A stretch of DNA of 64,000 bases from Dacryopinax spathularia (Eukaryota > Basidiomycota > Dacrymycetes > Dacrymycetales > Dacrymycetaceae): the NCBI GenBank assembly GCA_037974965.1, contig JBBPFI010000001.1, forward strand, positions 2,542,001-2,606,000. The letters are read 5' to 3'. This document shows, piece by piece, positions 46,546 through 58,369 of this stretch; position 1 is the stretch's first letter, and every line of letters starts with the position of its first letter. The position numbers and the translations under genes are program-made. The notes beneath the pieces are model-generated. The model saw nothing but the letters and a program-made list of their open reading frames with translations. It ran no database searches and was not told the DNA's origin.

Positions 46546-48973
46546 ATGGCTGGACATCTCCGACCGGACTCCAAAATACCTGCAGCTGATTTTCGCGCTC
46601 CTGCGAACCGCATCGGCCCAGCGTTTATTCCATCCACTTACATCTCACGGTCTCCATCGCCTCCCAGAACAGTACGATTCGCTGTCCCGCCGGTGTCAAG
46701 TGCACAGTCAGCTAGCACCGAATCGGAGTCCGCCTACGACTCAGCATCGGATGCGCCAAGCGAGCAGACTGTGCTCGCCGACGACGGGTTTGAGGATAGG
46801 GATGCGGAGCCTGAGACGCCTGTGCTTGAGACGACTGTGGCAGGCACGGATCCTCGCTTTGGGGTGCGGATTGCTCTCCCTGGGCTGGCACTAGCTGACC
46901 TCTCCCAGGAGCTCCGTCCTTGTGTTGCTTGTAGAGCCAGGTTCGTCGACCTACTGCTTACACGGCAAATCATAACGACCCGAGATAACATTCTGGACAG
47001 GCACCTTCGCTGCGATGGAGTACCGTGCACATTATGCGATCAAGCACAAGAGGGCACGGGTGAGGAGGTATGACGCTACCCCTTTCTTTCCTCTGTTGTC
47101 GAACTGAGGACGTGTATATCACAGTGCACTCCAACCAGGGAAGTGTTCCTGTACGAGTTAGCGCGTGTCACCCTCTACCTGACGAAGCGCATACCTGAAC
47201 TGGAACGACTGAGGAGCTCTCTGTCTCCCCATCAATTTCTTCGCCTCATTGGCGAGGAAATGAGCAACGACCTTTACCGCTTCAACTTCCGCGTGCATAA
47301 CGAGAAAACACAGTTGGTGGTTTATGCCAGAAGGTGTTATTACTGCCATCCCAGGTCCGCCCATTTGACTCATCGGTCTATTACTCAAGTAGCTCAAAGG
47401 TGGATCTTAGGAAAAGAGAATGCATCAAAGGCATAGGAGAGAAGCGATGTAGAGCATGTGCGAGAGAAAACCGGGTTGTGAGCCTGCCGTCGCCCCATAT
47501 CTTTCTATGCACCCTCAACCATAACCAGTGCAAGAGGTTCGCCATCACCTTCACCAACTCGGACAACCGACTGGGCTCTATCGACCAGCTGTTTCGCACT
47601 CTCTACAACCAGCTCCTGCAGCTCAAAGCCGATGCCAAGCATGCCTCGAAATCACACGCCAATGAGGTGGATGATAACCCACCTGTCCGAGTGAGTCGCC
47701 CCCATAATACGCAACTCCATGCCAGCTGAACAGTACACGACAGGGCTCAACATTTGCGACCTCCCCGCCTGTCTCTCTCAACCAGGAGGCGAGTCCGTTG
47801 CCAACATTTCCCTGGATGGCGATTTTCGACACGTAAGGTGTCTCCTGTGCTAAGCTTCCCTCAAGCCTGACGAAAGGCGATCAGTGCAATCACTCAAACT
47901 CAAGCTAACGGAGTGAAGGATCTCACGCAATTTACGAAAATTCCAGACAGAATGAAATGTAATAGCGGAGGATTCGCGGACGTCTACACCGGAACGCTGA
48001 CTATCAAGCTGGAGAGCCACTCTCTCGGACTGGAAGTGGCCATCAAGTGTCTACGGAAGAACAAGGCCGAGGTGGCGCGGATAGACTATGTATGTGCTGT
48101 TGTTGGATGCGCACTGTTAAGCTGAACCGAGTACAGCGGCGAGAGCGAGAGATGACGATTTGGAGCAAACTAAGACACCCCAACATCCTCCCTTTCTTAG
48201 GGTTCTCGGAGGTCGAAGAGCTGGGCCCATGCTTGGTTTCACCTTGGATGGTAAAGGGGGACGTGCTCAGTTACATCCAGAAGACGGAGAACGCCGACAA
48301 GATGCGCCTTGTCAGTCTCCAAGTTGCTTTAGAGTGACGTCACGTTTATCCCTCAGCCAAGATACGAGGCATCATCCAAGGACTTGCCTACATGCACACG
48401 CAAAATCCTCCCGTCGCCCACCTCGACATCAAGGGGGTAAGCCATATCTTGCCACATCTGAATCTTCGCACTGAACAGTAACCCGCTACAGGCCAATATT
48501 CTTGTTTCAGACAATGGAACCCCGGTCCTATGTGACTTCGGCCTGGCCGTGCTCCTGGATCCAGACGGCGCTGCTGGGACGACGACCTCGGCTCAGCACG
48601 GTTCCTCCAGGTATATGGCACCGGAACGAATGCAAGCCCAGAAATTCAATATGACGCAGAAGGAGGCCAGATCGCTCGCTGCAGATATGTTCTCGTTTGC
48701 CATGACTGTAATTGAGGTATGATCCTGCAGAAAGCAAACCAGAGTTCGTCTCACCCCCTGGTTTAGATCCTCTCTGGTGACGTACCGTTCGGGTCTAAGG
48801 TCGCGTCCCTCAACGCCGCCCTCAAGATCATGGATGGCGAACGCCCTGAAATCCCTCAGATGTATCTCGATGACCGGCGATATGACAACTTGGTCAATGC
48901 GATCCGCACATGTTGGGCGACCAAACGAGAAGAACGAATGAAAGCGGAAGAGGTTCTTGAGATCCTGGCGTAG
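46546..48973 (+). CDS. Cys-rich N-domain fused to TKL-like protein kinase
   Basis: Multi-exon gene; frame continuity links both halves, including a junction whose acceptor near 47883 restores TAITQTQANGVKDL before the kinase. The N-terminal half has a Ser/Glu-rich start, then Cys pairs (CVAC, later RCDGVPCTLC), a helical block with LIGEEMSNDLYRFNFRV, and a second Cys group (CYYC, REC, RCRAC) that could bind Zn. Kinase half: NSGGFADVYTG (Gly loop), VAIKCLRK (catalytic Lys), HLDIKGANIL (catalytic loop; HLD replaces HRD but Asp is kept), DFGLAV and MAPERM. The kinase therefore looks competent. The kinase type resembles the fungal TKL expansions. Substrate and ligand are unknown. Confidence 0.8.
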
Positions 48974-49399
48974 TTTCCATTGCCGTCCAAATCACCTGTC
49001 TCTTTTCCGCCTGCATAGAACATTGTATACTCCTTCGGATTCCTTCATACAATGGCTGACGACTTGTGTACTAATAAACCGCTGTTCAATGGATGTTCTC
49101 TGTTCGGACCGCAAGTTCATGCCACTACCAGCCTTGCTTCCACTAAGCCACCGGTCCCAGTCAACTGAGCGAGCATGGAGCAGGCAGACTTCGGGGATGC
49201 GGGCAGCACACAGTGGCTTTGGAAACCATTTCACTCTGGCTTTAAACGACGTGGTCGGCTGAATTCCGATAGTCTCGGTAGTATAACAGCCCCTGCGTCT
49301 ATTTTGCCATCGGTTCGGACGATGGCCAACGGGAAAGTGATGCCGAAACCGTAACCTGCCGGTCGGTATTGCAAGCAATGATGTTGTAAGCGTCGATAG
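48974..49399. other. Convergent intergenic region
   Basis: Lies between the kinase stop and the DUF1279 stop. No supported feature. Confidence 0.45.
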
Positions 49400-50105
49400 C
49401 TACACGGACGGTCTATCCTTGCGGGCGAAAACGCGCCAGATCGTCTTCCTCACGGGCTCGACAGCAGCGCGCGAGAACCATGGCGACAAGTAGAGTGACA
49501 AGCCAATCCGGACGGGCAGGATAGCCTAGAACCCCGCCGCCAGCATCAGCCCCAGACGTACACAAAGAAAGCAGAGCCAAATCGCGCACCTTTGTCAGCC
49601 CATAAGCCACCACGACATTAGCGACATCACCTGCTATCTCCGTCCCCACCCTCTCAGCCCCTTGTCCGCCTTCCCTCCTCGCCCTCTGCTCCTCTCTTAA
49701 CCTCGCCCTCCCCTCTTTGTCCAGCTTCGGAAACCCGAACAGGCCATACCTGCTCCCAACGCGCTCTGCCATCTCCCCTCCCTCCTTCGTCCACCTGCGC
49801 ATAGTCTCACCAGCCCAACCCTCGCTATGCGAAGCCCCGTCTATCGTTGTTTGTCCTATGCCTAGCCAGCGGGAGGCGAAGAAGAACCCGAAGAGGGGGA
49901 GGACGGCGGTGAGCTCGTGTAGGATTCCGAATGAGACGAGGAGGGAGGGGAGTGGGGTGCCTGTGCGCTGGGAGAGGCGGGTGAGGTATTGCATGTAGGG
50001 GAGGGTGCGTTTGGAGGCTGGTGTTGGACTGGAACCTCCTGCCGGCGGGAGATCGGGAGGCACGGAGTTTGGCTGGGCAAAGCGCCGCAGGTTTGTTGGG
50101 AGCAT
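49400..50105 (-). CDS. DUF1279 (FAM210-like) membrane protein
   Basis: Likely mitochondrial inner-membrane protein. Exon 1 is 49590-50105 and the intron 49526-49589. Reading through the intron gives a less credible tail, while splicing yields AILPVRIGLSLYLSPWFSR, matching the second conserved block of DUF1279. 213 residues. The first block (SFGILHELTAVLPLFGFFFASRWLGIG) is a hydrophobic helix followed by Gly; the second membrane part begins with VANVVVAYGLTK. The N-terminus is short and polar without an obvious targeting signal. A truncated second copy lies at 57798-58133. Confidence 0.72.
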
Positions 50106-50341
50106 GCTAGCTGGATTAAGATAGGAGGGTTGCTATACAAGATGAGATGTTATGGGGGCATGAGGCGCTGGGAACCATCAGACAAGCGCCCAACAACATC
50201 AGGGTTTCCCCGCATTCCACCAGCCGGTTGACGTTCGCCGGCAACTTTGTGATTGTCCAATGTCCAAATCACACAGATCCCGTGCACCAGGCGCACTACA
50301 TATTCAAGCAGACAATTGTGACTCCCAAACCCGAAGTAAAC

Positions 50342-51998
50342 CTAATCCGTCTTAACCTTCTTATCCCAAAGCGTCGTAAAATCAAACTGGATCCCCATCA
50401 GCGCCTGCAGCCCCCTATCCATATACTCCTTCTTCACATCCTCATCCGGCGACTCCATAGCGAGTCTCATCTCCCTCAGCACCGGGTCTGTCTCTCCGGC
50501 CTTTTCGGGGTCTTCGGTGTGTAGGCGGACTTTGTTTCGCGATGAAACGGGGTTGATTATGTCTTCCCAGATCTTCTTGCGGATCCGGGAGTAGTCGTCT
50601 AGGATTGAGGGGGAGGCTTGGCCGGTGAGGATCCCTTCGAGGCAGTCGGCCAGGCCGCCGGCGTCGCATAGTCCACCCACAAGGCCCATGCCACTGCTCA
50701 ATGTGTCAGGATCGAAAGTTCATACCTGCAGAGTTGAGCGACGCACCCGTATGGATTGCATACATGCGCCGCATCCCCTGCGAGCGTCACCCTCCCCACC
50801 CGGAAAGTCGGCGCACACCTCTGATGCAGCTTATACGGGCTAATCATCTGCAGATCATACTGCAGCGGCCTCGGCGCATCCTTCGGGAACATAACATCAT
50901 ACTTCCACGGCTGGCGGGCGATATACTCTTCCCTTGTCAGCCCCGGGACCTCGCCGTACGAGCAGCGCCAGACGCCGCCTTTTGCCACGCGGCAGATGAG
51001 AGCCCAGTGCTCGGGGTGGACGATGAAGTTCGAGTCCCACATCCCGTATTTCTCGAACGGGAAGACGACGTTGGTCGCTACGACCATTTCTTCCCATGTG
51101 TGGCCTTCGAAGGGCAACTAGGTCGCACCGCACTCACGTCAGCACACTCTCCTCCACTCATAGCAGAAGGCAAGCGCACCCCAAGCAGCTTCCGAACCGT
51201 GCTCCCAGCCCCGTCAGCCCCCACGACCCAACTCCCACTAAACACCTTCTCCCCCTCGGGCGTCTCGATCCTCACCCTCGCCTCCTTCTCGTCCTGCTCC
51301 AGTCCAACGACCTTGTGGTTCCACAGCAGCTTGACCTTATCCCCATACTCCTTCAGGTGCTTGCAGATGATCAGACCGAGCCGGTGCTGGTCGATGCAGA
51401 CGGCGCGGTCGGAGTCGTCCAGGTCGCGCGAGGGCATGCCGGCTATCGTTCGTCCATCTAGGGTCTGCCAGCGGACGCTCTACACAGGACAACCATCAGC
51501 ACTTGCTGTCCAACCTGCCTTGCCCCGCCCTGCCGGCTTGCGGTGCAAGAGAGGGAAGGGGAAAGGAGAGGGAGGGAGAAAGAGGACGTACGCCGACCAT
51601 TAACCCCTCCTCCCGACACTCGTCGATAACACCCGCTTTCTTGAGCTCCACCACGGCCGGCCGGGAATAGTAAGCCGCTCGAGGAGAAGTGTTCAGCTCG
51701 GCGTCACGCTCGAGGATCGTGACGGGGACGTTGAGCATCGCCATCCTCAGAGCGATGAGGAGACCGACGGGGCCGGCACCGACTATGATTACCTGTGTAG
51801 GGGTTCAGCATATTACGAAGCTAGTACCGGGGCTTGGGCAGGTGGTAGGGAAGGTGAAGGATGGATGGAGGGGGCACGTACGGACTGCGAGGGGTCAGCG
51901 GGGACCTTTGGGTGAGGATGGGCGTTCCCGTTGGCGGGGATGGGGGCGTGTCCATTTGCACTGAGCGCGCCGAGTCCGTTGACAGAGGCGGTGAACAT
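50342..51998 (-). CDS. FAD-dependent aromatic-ring-type monooxygenase
   Basis: Flavoprotein hydroxylase of the PHBH/MhpA-like family, NAD(P)H-dependent, cytosolic. Several introns. An N-terminal Gly/Asn/Ala/Pro-rich segment precedes a GAGPVGLL dinucleotide-binding motif (spliced at about 51790). ERD follows strand 2. Later come a segment with CIDQHRLGLIICKHL, WVVGADGAGSTVRKLLG (DG motif) and VTLAGDAAHVCNPYG (GD motif, FAD ribityl binding) with a downstream G-rich GMGLVGG. Order and spacing match the family. The substrate cannot be read from sequence; resorcinol, phenol or secondary-metabolite hydroxylation are all possible. Start ATG at 51998. Confidence 0.85.
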
Positions 51999-52150
51999 CT
52001 CCTTACGCTAAGTAGACGATGAATGAAGACACGAAGCAGCGGTATGAAGGAGGTCGAGGAGGTCGAGGAGCACAACCAGCTCGCGAGCGAGGCATAGTCT
52101 TCATGCGAATGTATACCTCCCCGCCCATCTTCGCCAAGTGGAGGATCCTC

Positions 52151-52711
52151 CTATCCCTCGGCACCTAGGCAGGGCAAACCTGTCATCCCTCTCCAGCCGC
52201 CTACCGAACCAAGCAGGCTGAACAGTCCAAACTGAGTAGGATGGATGAATAGTATGCAGCGAATGGTTGACACCTGACGCCAAAGTGGGGGACAGCACGT
52301 CCATCCGCGGGTAAACGTTTTGAGGGACTCTTTTGGAGGGGACGCGCGGAATGCGGGGTAAATGAGACAGTCCTCCTCAGGATCGGCTTGTAGGGAAGGA
52401 TTGTAATCTAGTAGTAGCCTGTGCTTGTGATTTGCGCAGGATTTAAGATTAGCACTGTGGTCGGCTCCGAGGAGGAAAGCGGTGGGGAAGTAGCGAAGTA
52501 AGGAAGAAGGGGAGAAAGAAGGGGAGCTCGTGCAGTGGTTGGCATGCCAACCCCACAACCGAGCCCCAGCGAGCAGGAGAATCACAGCAGTGATAGCCAC
52601 AACCATACTGATAATAGCAGTCCAATAATGGCCGAACAATGATGGTTGCTCCCTCGGATGTTCAAAACTTGCTGATTGTCGTGTTGGATTGTCTGATCGG
52701 CCTATGATCAT
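52151..52711 (-). CDS. Hypothetical one-TM protein
   Basis: Single ORF of 186 codons with an ATG at 52711. A hydrophobic helix spans about residues 30-52 (IISMVVAITAVILLLAG), preceded by a polar N-terminus; the rest is Cys/Pro-rich. It is upstream of and codirectional with the FAD monooxygenase. No homologue recognised. The reading frame may be real or chance. Confidence 0.35.
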   Translation of the reverse strand: MIIGRSDNPTRQSASFEHPREQPSLFGHYWTAIISMVVAITAVILLLAGARLWGWHANHCTSSPSFSPSSLLRYFPTAFLLGADHSANLKSCANHKHRLLLDYNPSLQADPEEDCLIYPAFRASPPKESLKTFTRGWTCCPPLWRQVSTIRCILFIHPTQFGLFSLLGSVGGWRGMTGLPCLGAEG

Positions 52712-53434
52712 AGGCTGTTACGATGATCGACCGAGATGTGCGGTTGGGCGACAGGATATCGTTTCACCCGCCCCGAAGTCGTTCATCGCACCTTCTTACG
52801 CGCTTCAGAAGCACTGGCCGAGCATCATCTTTCACATTTTCCAGTGATCACACTTGCTAAAAATCGGATAGAAGCTCCCAGCGCATACATAGAAGGAAGA
52901 GAGAAGAGGGAAGTTATCGGGAGGGAATCGAAGGCGTGGAATGAAAGGCGGAAGCAGAAACGGGGGAATGGGGTTTTGTTATGCGCGCGCGGTGTGCGGT
53001 GTGTGCACGGACGGACAATCGAACGGGTCCCCAATTCGGTTTGGATCGCCGTTGTCGGCGGTCACTTGTCTGCTCATCGTCCCACTCTACTTAGACAGCA
53101 ACGACGACGACGACGACCAGTGCGGGTATAGTCAACTTGGACAGCTCCTGCCGCTGCTGAAGAAAGAGGCAGTATCGACTGGATCGTCTGTCTGCATATC
53201 CGTTTGACTGCTTGGCTCGCTTTTGACCGCTCTGTCGCTCAAGCTTCACTCTCTTCGTCTCTTCGCTCTCGACACTCTGAGCTTGTACACTACCACCTTC
53301 GACAACCTCAAACGCCGCAAGTCGGCTCCTCGACACCCCTTCAATCCTTCATCCCTCGCACAGGACGTCCTCTTCGCTCCCTTCCAACGCGCATACATCC
53401 ACCCCGAACCGACCGTATCGCCCGCTGAAGGACA
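52712..53434. other. Promoter region of the MIT-domain gene
   Basis: Carries a GAC trinucleotide tract at about 53099-53117 and pyrimidine-rich sequence before 53435. No coding feature supported. Confidence 0.45.
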
Positions 53435-56400
53435 ATGGACCCCCGCGCGTCCGTCCTCCCCAACTGGGCACTCGAAGTCCGTTCCTCCCACCTCGACGTC
53501 GACACCCCTCCACTATCATCATCGGGGTACTCGACCGCCCAGTCCTCACCTACCACACCGATGCCCATGCACCCCGTCCAACAACCCGAGGGTCGAGCGC
53601 ACCTAACGCCCACTCAGCCGCTGAACATCGCCCGCCGTGGGATGGGCGATGATGGCCGAGCTCAACTACGCGAACGGGACCCGCTTCCTCCGCCTTCCGG
53701 GCTGCCGCCTCCGCCGCCGGGTCAGCAGATCCCGACTGTGAATGTTACCTCGCAGCGGTCTACCGCCGGACTACCAGCAACCACGAGTGCGGTCCCTCCT
53801 CCCCGACGAGCCGCCATCGGGCTAGGCATCATGGGTCCTCCACCCCTTCAAACCTCTTTCTCTCCCAACCCACAAAGTCACGGTCAGGGTCAGACTCAAG
53901 GTCAAAGTCAGGCCCTAACACCGGTCGACCGCTCCCTCCTCTCCCCCAACTCTGCCCCCACACCCACCTCCGCCTCCCCAGGAGGAACAACGGCAAACGG
54001 CGAACGTCGCCCGACGCGCCCATCGTCAAAACGCGCTCTTACGGCTGCGCTCCAACTGGCGCAGGACGCGGTGGAGTATGATAGGTCTAGCGAGGCGCAG
54101 CGGGCGGTGGACGCGTATGGGAAGAGCGTGGCGCTGCTTAGTGAGGTCATGGAGCGTGTGATGAGGGGTGCGGAGGAACGGGAGAGCAGGGGAGCGGGAG
54201 GAAGGAGGAGGAGCGTTGTGGCGAGGGATGAGGAGGTTAGAAGGTTGAAGGCTATCGTACGTCCCTCTTCTTATCTTCTCCGTAAAGCATACGCTAGGGC
54301 AAAGCTGACGATATTGGGGGGCAGCACGACACCTACGCAGACCGGATGCGTATCCTCTGTATCCTGCACTCTATCGCCCCCTCCCCCTCGCTCCCACCAC
54401 ACGTCCAAGCCCTCCACTCACCAACCTTCCCGCCCGACATATCGCCAAACCCTCACGCCGTCGACCAAACGCCAACTCAACAACCTCCCCCTCTCCATAC
54501 ACAGCAGCCGCATCAGACGATAGCGAGGCCAGAGAGTCAGGATGGCATCTCGGCTATTGGGAATACGTTTGTGAGCTTGGAGGAAGATGATACGGGTAGT
54601 ATGCTCGATACGCCTTCTCGCACTACGCATAGCACGGCTCTTCCCGCTCCGGCTCCGGCTGCCACACCAGCGCCCGTGCAAGCGGCTACTCCTGCTCCTG
54701 CTCCTGCCTTGAGTGCACAGAGGCCAGGCCAAGGGTGGCATACCCGCGCTCAGTCGAGCGGCACGTTCCCGCTCGCGTCGTTCCTCAACCCTACCGCTCC
54801 TGCGCCCGTCGCGCCCGTCCAGCCTGAACGGCCGTCCACAGCTCGTTCGGGATCGTCGGCGCCCTACACGCTTCAGAGGTCGGACTTGCCGCCTGCACGC
54901 CCTCCGCCTGTGGTCGGGTTGCCCCCATTACCTGCTGAAGCAGCCGGTGGCCCTCCTCCGTCGCGGGATGGGCCTCCCCCATCTCGCGAAGGCCGAGAAC
55001 CGGGCTCAATCGCGAATCGAACACCGCCCCTTCATGGAATAAGACAACAACGCTCTCTCTCCTCACTCCGGCAAGTCGCCGAACGGGAGCGCGACCTCCC
55101 CGAGCGGGACAGCCCCACCTCGCCTACACCTAACACATTCGGAGCTGGGTCCTCAGCAGCAGGTGGGAATGCCAGCCCGCCAAAGAGGCTCACTACGCGT
55201 TCGGCACGCAGTTCTAGCCTCAGCTTGAAGAGTGGGCCTCCTCCGCCGCCTGTGCCTCCTCTTCCTCCCATGCCGGGCGGGGTTGGCTCGCCCCAGCTCT
55301 CTTCAGCGGGAGGGTCACCAAACCTCGCTAGTGGTAACTTGGTTGCACCTTCCACAGCGCACGGCTCGATCGCCCAGCGTCGTCGTGGCGGTGGAGCAAC
55401 CCCCTCCCCCCAAGCAGGGCAAAACGGCTTCACCCCCCTCCCCAACATCCCCGCCCTGCCAACAATCAAGCTCCCCTCCGTCCCCTCCGGCCCAGGCACA
55501 CCCATTCTCAGCCGTCCGCAGACCCAGCCAGCACCAGGGACGCAAAGCAGTCAAGCACTCCGGATTCCCGGTCCTGCCGGTTTGGGGATCGGGACTCCTT
55601 CCTCCGGCCCAGGCAGTCAACAACAACAACAAGGCCGGATGCGCGCTGTTTCCCAGCCTGGAGCTAGGCCTTCCATCTCAGGTATACCGGGCACAGCGGG
55701 TGTACCTGAGCTGCCGCCTATCAGTTTGAGCCGGACTGGGTCGAGCAGCGCCCTTAGCTCGGTGGCTACGACGCCGCTGCACGCGAATCTCAATCTGCCG
55801 GGGAGCAGTAATCTCAGTATCCCCAGTACGCTCGGTACGACCCCTGCCGGCTCGGGCCAGCCAAGTCCAGTGCTGATGGGAAGTGGAGGGCTCACAATCA
55901 CGCCCTCCACACCTCAAGCAGCGATGATACTCAACCAGCCTATCGAGCGCGAACGCGAGCGGACCGTAGGGGCTAGTACGATCGGCGGCTCAACGGTAGC
56001 AGGAGGAGGGGGACAGATGACGGTCCCACTCTCTCCGCTGCCGATGCCGAACGACTTGGCACTTCGGCCGTTCCATATTATGCGCAGTCTTCTGCTCTCG
56101 ATCCTCCATCCGCCTGGGTTTTACCTTACTCCGCGGCTGTTCATCCCTACCACTCTCTGGTCTCAGGGCGGCGCGAAGCTCGAAAAGCTCCCCCAGAAGA
56201 CCAGTCTCCTCCTCACGCTAGGCGCAGCACTCGAAGAGCTCCAAAAACAGTCCGACGAGCGAGAACGCGAGCGCCGAGGTGGTTGGGCCGCCGAAGGCGC
56301 CGATGGGGAAGAACACTGGCAGCGCGCTCTCGTAGAATGGGAGAAGGTCTGCGAGAGTATTAAGGAGAGTACGAGGGGGAAAGGCGGGTTTGGGGGGATC

Positions 56401-56885
56401 CAGCAGGCTGGGCAAGGGAAGACTGGTGGTGGTGGGATTGGATGGGGGAGGTTGGGGAAACAGTGGGAGAAGGTCACTAGTGGGAAGAAGTGAGTGCTAG
56501 CTGACTTGGTGGAAGTGGTTGGGTTGGTGCTGATGGGTTTGTAGCTTGGACTCGCCCGCTGCGTATGTGCAGAGCTTGACGAAGGTCTTCCAGGCTGCCC
56601 CGGTGATTGGTAAGCGCACCCTCAGCAGGTGGAGAGGACTCTATGACTCATCTCGTTATTGCAGAAACGCACCTCCGTGCCCTGGTTAGCCCCAACGCAC
56701 CCAGCCCTACCGGTCACCTGCCGCAATACGCCCACCTATCCCCATCCCAGCGCTCCGCCCTCGAGCGGCGCCTGCGCAATTCATCAGACTTTTTCGCGAC
56801 CACCATCGTCCCATTCGTGGTACGCGACCTCGGTCTGCTGATGGAGAAGTACCTCAAGAAAGGAGAGAAGTGGTTAATGGAGTGA
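53435..56885 (+). CDS. MIT-domain protein, long Pro/Ser/Gln-rich scaffold
   Basis: About 1,070 residues, four exons; introns near 54258-54327, 56489-56544 and 56610-56664. Residues about 200-235 form a MIT (microtubule interacting and transport) three-helix motif: ALQLAQDAVEYDRSSEAQRAVDAYGKSVALL. MIT domains bind ESCRT-III tails, so a role in endosomal sorting or membrane remodelling is likely. The middle is a large disordered Pro/Ser/Ala/Gln-rich region with poly-Pro and poly-Gln. The C-terminus has an ordered domain (LALRPFHIMRSLLLSILHPPGFYLTPRLF) and a final helix with VVRDLGLLMEKYLKK. It has no AAA ATPase, so it is not Vps4. Precise function unknown. Confidence 0.82.
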
Positions 56886-57797
56886 AAAAGCGCGCAAGAA
56901 AAGAACGCGCCTGGAGCGCTAAATTCTAGCGATCGGCGCTTTCGAGACTTCTGTTCAGCAAGCAAGCACATATAGAGACAACGCAAATAGTACTTTCCCC
57001 AGGATTTCCCGGTTCGATTCCTTTCAGTTTCTTACTTGATTGAGACTTGCCTCATTTGTATGACCGACCATTCGTTGCAGACCGGGATTGTTTTCGCACT
57101 CTCTTTCTTTGAGTCGTCTCGCTTCGTCTTGTAACGGGCTTTGAAGAGTTTTGGAATGGGTACAAAGACGTTCACATGCCCCCGTTTCGGTGGTATTCTG
57201 CTGCTGTAGTTAAGGTTCTGGGTTCTACTACTGTTGAACCTTGCACTGAACCTGGCGTTCTTTACTCTAGTAGTCAGAATACCCTTGGCTACAGCTATAG
57301 TGCGTGAACGGTGCATGCGGCACGGCCGATGTCTTCCACGACACATCTTCAGACTTCGGTAGCTCCTGCCTCTCATCAAGGGGCATCAAGGAGTTGGGAC
57401 GACTGAGTCAATTGGTCCGTTTTCGCTCGCCAGTCGCGATGGACTCCGCTGATGTGGCCGACAAACAGTATACGGGTACGCTGTCGCATCGATTAACTTT
57501 AAGGGCCAATATGCTTCCACGAAGTTCCCGGATACGAAGGTTGGCAAGGATCAGGCTTGCTTAGTTTTGGAGACTTTGGAGTGGTGGTGCTAGGAAGTCT
57601 AGTCTTCATAAAGGCAGACCTGCTGGAGGTGAGACAGTTCAACTACACTTGCCGACGTGGCTCACTTGCACGGACACGGGAGAAGCCTTGAAATGTGGGC
57701 TACTTTTGCTTCTCTGACGCGATGACTCCCACTTACCGCCTCCTATTAATATTGGAGGCGCTGGTCAGGTCCTGTCTCTTTCTTTCATACCACCAGC
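56886..57797. other. Intergenic, no gene supported
   Basis: Contains a B-box-like GGTTCGATTCC at 57011-57021 without a matching tRNA structure, and a short ORF at 57304-57564 with no domain. The final 60 bp look like the promoter of the truncated DUF1279 copy. Confidence 0.45.
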
Positions 57798-58133
57798 ATG
57801 CTGCCAACCAACTTCCGTCAGTATATCGAGCCAGGATCGCCGTCGCCTTTGCCCAACAGCTCGTCACCTGCAGACCCGACAGGAACAATGCCTGTTATGT
57901 CGTCGAAACGTACTCGGCCCTATTTTCAGTACTTGACCCGCCTCTCCCAGCGCACGGGCATACCAAAATCTTCCCTTATTGTGTCCTTCGTCTTCCTGCA
58001 AAAGTATGGCCGCTATGGTTTCCTTACCGCGGGTTACTGTGTTTCCCACTCGCTCGGCATCGGAGAGGCGACGGTGGACTGGGCTACGAGTCGTGGAGGC
58101 TTGATTGGGGGACTGATGTGCAAGTGGACTGCG
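57798..58133 (+). pseudogene. Truncated second copy of the DUF1279 gene
   Basis: An ATG frame of 112 codons is co-linear with the first part of the gene at 49400-50105. It shares MLPTN at the start and a strong block SKRT-PY-QYLTRLSQRTG-P, then a looser match through the first membrane segment (YGFLTAGYCVSHSLGIG) to KWTA. The match stops exactly where the retroelement LTR begins at 58134, so this copy is probably interrupted by insertion; its remainder would lie beyond the far end of the element, outside the window. No intron is present in the part seen. Confidence 0.65.
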
Positions 58134-58300
58134 TGTGAGGACTGTCGAGCAGCGACGGTCGATCGGCGTTGTTCAGGTTCCGGCTGATGGGCGAATCGGA
58201 GCGACTCCCAGTTACAGAGGGAGTCGATAAGGCGTGATTTAGGCGTGTACGAGTCGTGTGTGATTCGTATATAAAGTAGTAGTCAACAATGAGCATAACA
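58134..58300 (-). repeat. 3' LTR of the Ty3/Gypsy element
   Basis: 167 bp, TGT...ACA at the ends. On the element strand it follows a purine run (polypurine tract) at about 58301-58315 and begins TGTTATG; it contains a TTTATATA promoter-like motif. The outer border coincides with the end of homology of the host gene copy. The matching LTR is outside the window, so the ends are inferred. Confidence 0.6.
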
Positions 58301-58369
58301 TTCCCCTTTCTGCCTCTACACGTCCGCGTCGTACTCGACGTGGGACCTAATTACAATAGGGCCGGTCCC

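Noticed and set aside
57011-57021. B-box-like GGTTCGATTCC suggesting a tRNA
   Set aside because: No A box, acceptor stem or T-stem pairing around it.
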